A DNA stretch of 64,000 nt, from contig NC_014391.1 of NCBI RefSeq assembly GCF_000145235.1, positions 1,798,001 to 1,862,000 on the forward strand. The letters run 5' to 3'. Positions 16,347-23,483 of this stretch are shown here, piece by piece. Within the stretch, counting starts at the first letter, position 1, and every line of letters starts with the position of its first letter. Position numbers and translations under genes: made by a program. Under the pieces are notes generated by a model, which saw nothing but the letters and a program-made list of their open reading frames with translations, was not told the DNA's origin and ran no database searches. Origin of the DNA: Micromonospora aurantiaca ATCC 27029. Its GTDB lineage: Bacteria; Actinomycetota; Actinomycetes; Mycobacteriales; Micromonosporaceae.

Positions 16347-17264
16347 TCATGCCTGGCCGCCCGGCACGGGGGAGTCGGCGGGCGGCCGGGGTCGCACCAG
16401 ACGGACGGCCAGCGGGCGCTCGCGCTCGGCCCGGAACGTCCCCGGGCTCACCCCGACCTCGCGGGTGAAGAAGCGGCCGAAGTTCGTCGGCTCGGGAAAA
16501 CCCAGCTCCCGGCCGATCGCGGCGATCGACTCGTCGGTGGCGGCGAGCAGCCGGCACGCCTGCAACGCCACCCGCTCGTCGATCACCTGCTTGGCGCTGC
16601 GGCCGGTCACCGCCAGGCAGGCCCGGGTCAGGGTACGCACCGAACAGCCGATCTGGGCGGCGTAGTCCTCCACCCGGCGGGTGTGCCGGTAGCCGCGTTC
16701 CACCTCGCGGCACAGCCGCCGGAACGTCTCCGTCTCGGCCCGGGGCGTCGCGCCGTCGCCCGGGTGCGGCAGCAGGCTCAGCCGCAGCAGCAGCACGGCG
16801 AGCTGGTGGCGCAGCAGCGCCGCGGCGGCCGGCACCAGCGCGTGCCGGTCGGCGTCCACGGCGAGCTGGCTCACCTCGCTGATCACCGCGTCCTCGTCCT
16901 CGCCGGCGAGCTGACGGTGGGCGGGCACCGCGTCCGGGTCGACGTCGAGGCCGCGCAGCGCGTCCGGCCGCCAGCTCACCACAGTCGCGTCGAGCTGGGC
17001 GCCGACGAACCGCAGCGCCTGGCCGGGATGCGCGCGCAGCAGCGTGCCCGGACGGCAGGGGACGGGCCGGAAGTCCAGCTCGGCGGTGCCGTGGCCGTGA
17101 GTGACCAGGATCAGCAGATCGCGGTCGAGCAGGACCGGGCGGGGCCAGCCGGGCTCGGCGGCGAGGTCGCCGAGCACACCGGTGACGATCTCGTCGGTGC
17201 CGGGGCGGAACTCCGGCAGGCCGGTGCGGGTGGCCGGGGAGGGCTGACCGGTAGTGACCATCAT
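16347..17264 (-). CDS. AraC-family transcriptional regulator
   Basis: A 305-residue protein. The N-terminal part (to about 170) is a cupin-like ligand domain (LLILVTHGHGTAELDF, GTLLRAHPGQALRF). The C-terminal 100 residues carry the double helix-turn-helix of AraC (VEDYAAQIGCSVRTLTRACL, and SIAAIGRELGFPEPTNFGRFFTREVGVSPGTFR). The start is unclear: ATG 17264 or 17261 begin the compact protein; an upstream ATG at 17297 adds 11 residues. It ends 7 bp upstream of the rrf2 start, so those two may be co-transcribed. Confidence 0.85.
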   Translation of the reverse strand: MMVTTGQPSPATRTGLPEFRPGTDEIVTGVLGDLAAEPGWPRPVLLDRDLLILVTHGHGTAELDFRPVPCRPGTLLRAHPGQALRFVGAQLDATVVSWRPDALRGLDVDPDAVPAHRQLAGEDEDAVISEVSQLAVDADRHALVPAAAALLRHQLAVLLLRLSLLPHPGDGATPRAETETFRRLCREVERGYRHTRRVEDYAAQIGCSVRTLTRACLAVTGRSAKQVIDERVALQACRLLAATDESIAAIGRELGFPEPTNFGRFFTREVGVSPGTFRAERERPLAVRLVRPRPPADSPVPGGQA

Positions 17265-17354
17265 CCCGACGGTAACCGGCCCGCGCGCACGTTGCATCTC
17301 GACGGTTTCACCCGCTCGGGCCGCTCTTGTCGGCAGCCGAGCCGGACGGTTAGG

Positions 17355-17368
17355 TTACCGATCGGTAA
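17355..17368. promoter_or_regulatory. Perfect 14-bp palindrome, TetR-type operator candidate
   Basis: TTACCGATCGGTAA is a perfect palindrome 78 bp before the SDR start, in the intergenic region shared with the AraC gene. The shape (TTAC-N6-GTAA) is typical of TetR-family operators in actinobacteria. No TetR gene is adjacent in this window. Confidence 0.5.
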
Positions 17369-17445
17369 GACCCGGGCCGGCGTGCGCTCCGCACCCGGCC
17401 ACGCGGCCCCGGCCGACCGGCCCGCGGCCGGAAGACGGCGATGGG

Positions 17446-18228
17446 ATGGGCATGACGGATCTGTTCTCGGTCGACGGCAAGACGGTCCTGGTCACAGGCG
17501 GCTCACGCGGGATCGGGCTGATGATCGCGCGGGGCTTCGTCCGGGCCGGCGCCCGGGTGATCATCTCCTCGCGCAAGGCGGACGTGTGCGAGTCGGTCGC
17601 CAAGGAACTGTCCGCGGAGGGCCACTGCGAGGCGATCCCCGCCGACCTGGGCAGCGACGCGGGCGCGCTGGCGCTCGCCGAGGCCGTGCGGGAGCGCCAC
17701 GAACGGCTCCACGTGCTGGTCAACAACGCGGGCGCCACCTGGGGTGCGCCGCTGGAGGAGTACCCGGAGGGCGCCTTCGACAAGCTCTGGGCGGTGAACG
17801 TCAAGGCCGTCTTCCGGCTCACCACCGCGCTGCTGCCGCAACTGCGCGCCGCAGCAGGCGCCGACGACCCGGCCCGCGTGATCAACATCGGGTCGATCGA
17901 CGGCATCCGGGTGCCGTGGATGGAGGTGTACGCGTATTCGGCCACCAAGGCGGCCGTGCACATGCTCACCCGCGGCCTCGCCCACCAGCTCGCCGGCGAG
18001 CAGATCACCGTCAACGCGATCGCGCCCGGACCGTTCGAGAGCAAGATGATGGCGTTCGCGCTGGACGACCCGGAGTCGCGCGCGGCCATCGAGCAGCAGG
18101 TGCCGCTGGGCCGGATCGGGCGGCCCGAGGACATGGCGGGCACCGCGATCTACCTGGCGTCGCGCGCGGGCGCCTACCTGACCGGAGCGGTCATCCCGGT
18201 CGACGGCGGGATCACCACGCGCGGCTGA
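17446..18228 (+). CDS. Short-chain dehydrogenase/reductase
   Basis: A 260-residue classical SDR. The cofactor motif TGGSRGIG (17-24), NNAG near 90, catalytic Ser in NIGSIDG and YSATK (Tyr-x3-Lys) are all intact, and the C-terminus has VIPVDGGITT. The SSRK after beta-2 favours NADP(H). It resembles the FabG/rhamnolipid RhlG-type group. Start could be ATG 17446 or 17452. A perfect palindrome upstream suggests repression by a TetR-type protein. Substrate unknown. Confidence 0.9.
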   Translation: MGMTDLFSVDGKTVLVTGGSRGIGLMIARGFVRAGARVIISSRKADVCESVAKELSAEGHCEAIPADLGSDAGALALAEAVRERHERLHVLVNNAGATWGAPLEEYPEGAFDKLWAVNVKAVFRLTTALLPQLRAAAGADDPARVINIGSIDGIRVPWMEVYAYSATKAAVHMLTRGLAHQLAGEQITVNAIAPGPFESKMMAFALDDPESRAAIEQQVPLGRIGRPEDMAGTAIYLASRAGAYLTGAVIPVDGGITTRG

Positions 18229-18253
18229 GGGCGTACCCCCGGGTCGGAGACGG

Positions 18254-18294
18254 CCCGGGGCCGCGCGGACTCGGCAGATCCGCGCGGCCCCGGG
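18254..18294. terminator. Bidirectional hairpin terminator between SDR and ssgB
   Basis: A 16-bp perfect GC stem (18254-18269 with 18279-18294, core CCCGGGGCCGCGCGGA) and a 9-nt loop lie between the converging SDR and ssgB genes. Confidence 0.8.
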
Positions 18295-18304
18295 TGTCGC
18301 CGTG

Positions 18305-18736
18305 TCAGCGACCGGCCAGCAGCCGGTTCACCGCGGTGTCGACGTCCAGGTGCTCGGCCTCGCGGCCGCGCGGGACGACGACGTAGGTCCGGCGCAGGAA
18401 GCGCACCAGCACGCTGCGCGGAACCTCGAACAGGGCGTTGCCGTCCGGCGACGACAGCGCCAGCGCGACGAAGTCGCCGCGCGGGGTGGCCCACGGCCAG
18501 ACCCGCACATCACCGATGCCGGCCGGCTCGTCGAGCCCGGTGACCAGCAGTTCGCGAGCGAACGACCAGCTCACCGCCTCGCCGCCGGCGGACTCGGCAT
18601 GGAACAGGACATGGACCGCATACGGGTCAGCAGGGTCGTAACGCAGACTGGCACGCACCGGCAAGGCGGTGGCGTCAGGCGCGACGAGCCTTAGCGACGT
18701 CTCGACCTCTACGGTCGTCGGTCGGATGACACTCAT
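18305..18736 (-). CDS. ssgB: SsgA-like protein, SsgB type (sporulation-specific division)
   Basis: A 143-residue protein close to SsgB: YDPADPYAVHVLFH, VSWSFARELL, GDVRVWPW, SPDGNALFEVPRSVLVRFLRRTY and an HLDVD tail. SsgB marks future septum sites in aerial hyphae and recruits FtsZ. The start has GGGGGAGA upstream of ATG 18736. Upstream DNA to 19003 is non-coding and presumably carries the developmental promoter. Assignment to SsgB rather than another SALP is by resemblance and length. Confidence 0.85.
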   Translation of the reverse strand: MSVIRPTTVEVETSLRLVAPDATALPVRASLRYDPADPYAVHVLFHAESAGGEAVSWSFARELLVTGLDEPAGIGDVRVWPWATPRGDFVALALSSPDGNALFEVPRSVLVRFLRRTYVVVPRGREAEHLDVDTAVNRLLAGR

Positions 18737-19003
18737 GGACGTTCTCCCCCCGGCACCGCTGCGGAACGCGCGTGTCCCGCTTTTCCCATACTCAGGTGCT
18801 GCTCCTGGCTACGCTCCGCCATACGCTGACTTCACCCAGTGGTGGGAAGGGGTTCCGAAAGCCCCCGGGACCGCGTGGCCCCGCGTAGAATTTCCGGTTC
18901 CGCCCACTCCGTCGTTCCGCCCGGCAACGGGTGGTTCAGTCGTCGACTTACTCCGGTAACGTCCAGTCGTGAGCAGGGGTGACGGTCCCGCGCGACACTG
19001 GGG

Positions 19004-19549
19004 GTGGAAATGGTCACGAGGGGCTCCTCGGTGACGTCGCGGACCACGGCCGAATCGCCGAAAGGTGCGGCCCGAGCAGCCGAAAGTCGGGGGTACGAGG
19101 TGCCGGTGGAAGGGCGGTCGCAAGGCGCTCTCATGGAGCAGCGCCGGCGGCGACGGGGCTGGCGGGGACGCCTGCACACCACGCTCGACCTCATCCGCGC
19201 CAACCCCACCGGCCGCGTCGCCCTGAAGATCTTCATCGGCATCCTCGGCGCCATCGTCGTCACAGTCGGTGTCGCGCTGATCCCGCTGCCCGGGCCCGGC
19301 TGGCTGCTGGTCATCGCCGGCCTCGGCGTCTGGGCGGTCGAGTTCCACTGGGCGCGACGGCTGCTCGCTTTCACCCGCCGGCACGTCAACTCCTGGACGC
19401 GCTGGGTGAAGATGCGGTCGCTGGGCGTGCGGTTCGTGCTCGGCGCGGTCGGGCTCGCGTTCGTGTCCGTGGTGGTGTGGCTGTCGCTCAAGTACAGCTT
19501 CGGCATCGACGTGGTGGCGGAGGCGCTGCACTACCTCGCGACGCACTGA
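19004..19549 (+). CDS. PGPGW-motif membrane protein (TIGR02611 family)
   Basis: A 181-residue protein. After a polar, basic N-terminus (to about 65) come two hydrophobic helices around the diagnostic PLPGPGWLLVIAGLGVWAVEF, then a third helix (FVLGAVGLAFVSVVVWLSL). This is the transmembrane PGPGW family (PF09656), of unknown function. Start GTG 19004 or ATG 19010. The tRNA-Val gene follows 50 bp downstream. Confidence 0.85.
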   Translation: MEMVTRGSSVTSRTTAESPKGAARAAESRGYEVPVEGRSQGALMEQRRRRRGWRGRLHTTLDLIRANPTGRVALKIFIGILGAIVVTVGVALIPLPGPGWLLVIAGLGVWAVEFHWARRLLAFTRRHVNSWTRWVKMRSLGVRFVLGAVGLAFVSVVVWLSLKYSFGIDVVAEALHYLATH

Positions 19550-19599
19550 GGCCCGGTTTTTGGTCCAGGCGGGTGATCGGGTAGAGTCATGCGCGCTGA

Positions 19600-19674
19600 G
19601 GGCGATTAGCTCAGCGGGAGAGCGCTTCGTTCACACCGAAGAGGTCACTGGTTCGATCCCAGTATCGCCCACCA
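19600..19674 (+). tRNA. tRNA-Val (anticodon CAC)
   Basis: A full cloverleaf can be folded. The acceptor stem GGGCGAT pairs with ATCGCCC, the D stem is GCTC/GAGC, the anticodon stem CTTCG/CGAAG holds loop TTCACAC, and the T arm is ACTGG-TTCGATC-CCAGT. CCA is encoded (19672-19674). Anticodon CAC reads GUG valine codons. The gene marks the left edge of the defence island and is a plausible integration site; no repeat of its 3' end is seen elsewhere in the window. Confidence 0.95.
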
Positions 19675-19861
19675 TGAATATAGGCAGGTAGGAAGCCCGT
19701 AGCCGGAATCACCGGTAACGGGCTTCTCCGCTGTCGCCCCTTAAATTGGGAGCAGATTGGGAGCAGGGGCCTGGCGAGGCAGTGAGGGCCGTCCGTGTCT
19801 CCTGAAGATCGCTCGTCGGTGGGAGCGCCCGGCGGCGGGTGTTCTCGTCGCGCGTCTGCGA

Positions 19862-19952
19862 CTGTCTGCTGTCTGCTGTCTGCTGTCTGCTGTCTGCTGT
19901 CTGCTGTCTGCTGTCTGCTGTCTGCTGTCTGCTGTCTGCTGTCTGCTGTCTG
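19862..19952. repeat. 7-bp tandem repeat, CTGTCTG x 13
   Basis: Exactly 13 perfect copies of CTGTCTG (91 bp). Since 7 is not a multiple of 3, every frame on both strands stays open across it, so the long reading frames seen here are artefacts. It lies between tRNA-Val and the type IV nuclease gene, just past a direct repeat TTGGGAGCAG (19746-19755 and 19757-19766). Perfect uniformity suggests recent expansion by slippage. Confidence 0.95.
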
Positions 19953-20086
19953 GCCAGTTCCTCATCGTACGGCTGGGTCACTTCGGAAGCCATGGCCGAG
20001 TTCTTGGCCGTGCTGTTGGCGGCTCCGACGCAAGCGGCTGCCGCTCTTTCCTGGCACCGTGGAGCGCCAGCCGCTTGGTCGTAAAA

Positions 20087-21394
20087 CTAGAGGGAAAGGA
20101 TCTCCTCGGGCCGGCGTGAGGTGACGGCCTCCTCGTAGCCACTCGCAAGCTCGCTGAGGAATGTGTTCAGGTTGCCTCCGTGGCTGTCGCTGGCCATGCG
20201 GCGTACCTCCTCGGCGAGCCGGCGTCCGTCGATCAGCACGATGGGATACTGGTCATCCATCATCTCTTCTTGGGCGTTTCGGCTGTAGTCGCTGATGGTT
20301 ACATAGGCTCCAATCCAACCGCGGCGCAGTCGTGCAACCACGCGGGCTAGCTCTTCGGCGCTCACGGACTTGTCGAGACGGCATTTGGCTTGTCCGAGGA
20401 CGACGAGCGAGGTAATGGCATCTTCGCTGCCTACGTCTAGCCGCCCAACGAAGTCCACCCCCCTGTCTCCGCTTCCCCGTGTTAGCCAGCCCTCGTGATA
20501 GACGGCTCCCTGGCCGCGGAAGACACGGGCGGCGACCCGGGCAGCCAGCAGTTCGAAGCGATGCTGCCGGCCTTGGTAGAACTCGTAGATGCGTCGGAGG
20601 ATCTGTGCCTCGACGCTGCCCGCCTCAGGCCGCTGGTCAGACTTGGAGCGCACTCTCGACGTCGCGACCCGACGACGGAGGCGAGGCAGGATCGGATCGC
20701 CGTGCTCGACCCAGCGTCGCCAAGAGCGGGGCGCGTGCCGGTGTGTCTCCTGTAGGGACAGCCCTGGGTCGCGCCTGTCGTCAATCCAGCGCCAGTCGAT
20801 CGCTTCTGCTTCTTCTGCCAGACTGAGCACCGTCAGGTCGAAAGCGTAGTTGGCGAAGCTTTGGCCGGTGGACGGGTCGCGTTGGACGACGTGTTCCAGT
20901 CGGTCGAGCACGGCGACGCCGCAGAATTCGATGTACCCCTTCAGGGCGCGACCCACGGAGACGGAACGGAATAGCAGCAGGGGCGGGGCGGCAGCACGGG
21001 TCTCGGGCGTGCTGCCTCGATGCTGCGGCCACGCCTCCAAGAGCGCCTTGTTTCCCGTCGTGCTTCCCAGAGGGCCGTCGGTGCTGACCTTGTGGTCGCC
21101 GAAGTAGCGAACATGCCCGTGGTCTAGGTCAAAGACGTCGTGCCACGGCGTGTCTTCACCGCCGGCCTTCCATGGACTAGACCGCAGCGCGATGACGGGG
21201 CGCCGCTGTCGCCCCTGAGCGCCGATCGATCGCACCGGGTTGATCCCGCTCTCCAGTAGGACACGCGTCCCGATCGGTCCGGTCGACAGGTAATGCAGGT
21301 TCGGGTAGCCATCGGCGATAGGCAGATCGATAGCTACGCGCCCGTACCTGAGCACCGCGTTCATTCGCATCAGGCGGGGGAGAGACGTGATCAC
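20087..21394 (-). CDS. Modification-dependent (type IV) restriction nuclease, AspBHI/Mrr-like
   Basis: A protein of about 435 residues. The N-terminal part (LHYLSTGPIGTRVLLESGINPV, residues 34-54) resembles the AspBHI/MspJI N-terminal recognition domain. The C-terminal domain is Mrr-like PD-(D/E)XK: GVDFVGR with Asp314 and LGQAK with Gln335-x-Lys337. Such enzymes cut DNA carrying modified cytosine. The start is uncertain: GTG 21394 is favoured over TTG 21433, and ATG 21370 is also possible. It lies 230 bp downstream of the drmB-like gene on the same strand. Substrate choice is inferred. Confidence 0.75.
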   Translation of the reverse strand: MITSLPRLMRMNAVLRYGRVAIDLPIADGYPNLHYLSTGPIGTRVLLESGINPVRSIGAQGRQRRPVIALRSSPWKAGGEDTPWHDVFDLDHGHVRYFGDHKVSTDGPLGSTTGNKALLEAWPQHRGSTPETRAAAPPLLLFRSVSVGRALKGYIEFCGVAVLDRLEHVVQRDPSTGQSFANYAFDLTVLSLAEEAEAIDWRWIDDRRDPGLSLQETHRHAPRSWRRWVEHGDPILPRLRRRVATSRVRSKSDQRPEAGSVEAQILRRIYEFYQGRQHRFELLAARVAARVFRGQGAVYHEGWLTRGSGDRGVDFVGRLDVGSEDAITSLVVLGQAKCRLDKSVSAEELARVVARLRRGWIGAYVTISDYSRNAQEEMMDDQYPIVLIDGRRLAEEVRRMASDSHGGNLNTFLSELASGYEEAVTSRRPEEILSL

Positions 21395-21548
21395 GCCATG
21401 TATTCTGCCGCGTGTTACGTGGCCGAGGAACAACGGGCTCGCGTCCCCGACAGCTCCTGGCCAGCAGTCGGATCGCCGTAATCAATGGCAGTTCCGGGTC
21501 CTCAGCTAACTTGAGCTTCAACCCGCTGGGCGGCGGCATCGACCCCGG

Positions 21549-21630
21549 CTGATCATGAGGACAGCCCTTGATCGATCATTCCTCTTGTCGAGGGGAGAAG
21601 ATCGCAAACCAAGGGCTGTCCGGTGATCAG
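21549..21630. repeat. Imperfect inverted repeat at the end of the DISARM-like operon
   Basis: Arms 21549-21570 and 21610-21630 share GGACAGCCCTTG / CAAGGGCTGTCC with flanking TGATCA, separated by 39 nt. The right arm overlaps the drmB stop codon. It could be a terminator or the trace of a small mobile element. Confidence 0.6.
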
Positions 21631-23483
21631 TGTGCACGATGCCAGGACCCGGCCCGGTTCAGCGCCTTGGTGGCTTGCTGGTCCACCAGTCCTCTTACCT
21701 GATCCAGGACGTCGTCGAGCAGGCCGCGGACGTCCCCGCCGCCGAGGACGAGCTGACGGTCCAGCAGCCGGTTGGCGGTCTCGCATGATGTCTCGCTGAC
21801 GAGCGCGCATCCGTGGCAGGCGGACAGGTTCAGCTGGGATACGCCTTGCCGGTCGCTTTCGATGCATACGGGGTCGTTCGAGCAAACGTCCGCGTCCCCG
21901 AGAGCCGCCAGCAACAGCGGAAGGATCCGATCGGGTTCGCCGAGGCGAACGAGGCCGCCGAGTGTGCCCTGTGCGTCGCCGGCGGCCGTGTAGATGAGGA
22001 TGCCAGCGGTGTGATCGGGACGATCGGTGTTGGCGTAGATGCGTTCCTGGAGGGAGGCGGAGGAGTAGCCGCTGGCGAAGGCGAGCCGTCGGATCAGCAG
22101 GTGCGCGATGGTGTGCAGCGCTATGTATCGCGGCTCCGGGACGTCGAGTCGGTCCGCCCAGGGGCTGCTTTCGCGCCGATCGATCAGGATCCTCGCGCGG
22201 GCTTGCACTTCGGGTCGGCTCTCCCATGCGGCGATGCGGGCCTCGTCGAAGCGGAGGAAGATTCCTTCACCGAACATCTCGACGGCGGGAAACACCGGTC
22301 TTCTCTTGCGGTCTGGGCCGAGGTCCGCGCTGATGAAGTCGGCTTGGGCCGTGTGGCGTCTGAAGCCTTTGAGCGCGCGTACCTCGCGTACGCGCCGAAC
22401 CTGGCCGACGGCTACCAGCCCGTCAGTGAGGGCGGGGGGCCATGCGCTATCAGATCGGATCCTCCAGCCGTCGACGATGAAGTCGCCGCCGCTGTGGTCT
22501 CTTCCGTTGTCGAGCTTTTTCAGGAACGCGGCCCATTCGCCGTCCTTCAGCTCCAGGAGCGGGGCGTCGTCGGGCTCGTCGTCACCCGCGGCCAGTCGCA
22601 GCACGTCGTCCTTCGAGACGCCGAGCTCGTCGGCGATCCAACCGGCCACCATGTCCGCCTGCGGGCCGCCATTGTCCGCGACGACCTTCTCGAAGTAGAC
22701 GTGGCTGCGGATCTCGTCCTTCTTGCCAATGAATTGCGGTACCTCCTCAGGTATATCGAGCGCCGAGAGCCGCTCCGCCATGTAGTTACCGGTGGCGCCG
22801 CGCTGGACGGCCTTAAGGTGGTGCTCGCACGGGTCTCCGGTGTTCTCGTTCTCCCATGGTTGCTTGCCGTCGCATCGGAGGCCGTCGCGGTGTAACGAGT
22901 CCTTCCCTGTCAGATCGGACAGGGCGCGGTCTCGTTTGCAGCCGTTGCAGACGACGCGGAGTGATGTCAGGCCTTCGCCGTGACGCGAAGAGCGGACGAA
23001 CCGGAGTTCCTTGTAGGCGCGGCAGTGCCGCACTGCCTCGGTCATGCCGGCGTCGTGCCCACGGTGCGCCCACTTGAACCAGTGGATGTCTTGCAGGTGG
23101 CTGCCCTGCTCGCAGACCGCGACGTACCGCATCGGTACGAGGGTGCCGCCGCAGTCACACTTGTTGGTCCAGCGGCCCTTGTGCTTGCCGGTGAGCATGG
23201 ACAGCTTCGTGCAACGCTCGCAGAACCGCCATTCGGGGAACCGGAAGTACAGCAGACTCGCCGTCTCCTTGGCCGCTCGTCCGGCGTGTGCCGGTGGCTG
23301 CCGCAGGACAGCCCCATGCAGTTTCGCCGAGAGGCGCTCGCAGCTGATCTTGGGAGCGCGTTTGCGGTCCCACCAGGAGGTGTCGGGTGCGATCAGGGAC
23401 TCACCGCGCACGTCGACGACTGCGCCCACGCCGAAGGGGCTGATCGTCTCGGACAGCCGTAGGTCATGCACGATGGGTTCCAT
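21627..23483 (-). CDS. drmB: DrmB-like DUF1998 protein (DISARM core)
   Basis: A 618-residue protein, the size of DISARM DrmB. Residues 80-130 hold a zinc-binding cluster (C88-x2-C91, C109-x-C111). The C-terminal third is the DUF1998 domain: HTIAHLLIRRLAFASGYSSA, ILIYTAAGDAQGTLGGL, a CSNDPVC pair and LSACHGCALVSETSCE. The start ATG 23483 has AGGAGG 6 nt upstream and overlaps the end of drmA by 20 bp, so the two are coupled. In DISARM, DrmA and DrmB form a complex that blocks incoming phage DNA. No DrmC-type phospholipase-D gene follows. Confidence 0.85.
   Translation of the reverse strand: MEPIVHDLRLSETISPFGVGAVVDVRGESLIAPDTSWWDRKRAPKISCERLSAKLHGAVLRQPPAHAGRAAKETASLLYFRFPEWRFCERCTKLSMLTGKHKGRWTNKCDCGGTLVPMRYVAVCEQGSHLQDIHWFKWAHRGHDAGMTEAVRHCRAYKELRFVRSSRHGEGLTSLRVVCNGCKRDRALSDLTGKDSLHRDGLRCDGKQPWENENTGDPCEHHLKAVQRGATGNYMAERLSALDIPEEVPQFIGKKDEIRSHVYFEKVVADNGGPQADMVAGWIADELGVSKDDVLRLAAGDDEPDDAPLLELKDGEWAAFLKKLDNGRDHSGGDFIVDGWRIRSDSAWPPALTDGLVAVGQVRRVREVRALKGFRRHTAQADFISADLGPDRKRRPVFPAVEMFGEGIFLRFDEARIAAWESRPEVQARARILIDRRESSPWADRLDVPEPRYIALHTIAHLLIRRLAFASGYSSASLQERIYANTDRPDHTAGILIYTAAGDAQGTLGGLVRLGEPDRILPLLLAALGDADVCSNDPVCIESDRQGVSQLNLSACHGCALVSETSCETANRLLDRQLVLGGGDVRGLLDDVLDQVRGLVDQQATKALNRAGSWHRAH

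Noticed and set aside
19862..19952. CRISPR-like array
   Set aside because: It is a contiguous 7-bp tandem repeat with no spacers, and no cas genes are present.
19709..20124. Several overlapping frames encoding heptapeptide repeats such as CLLSAVC or TADSRQQ
   Set aside because: They are forced by the 7-bp tandem repeat, which is open in every frame; no ribosome sites or conserved flanks.
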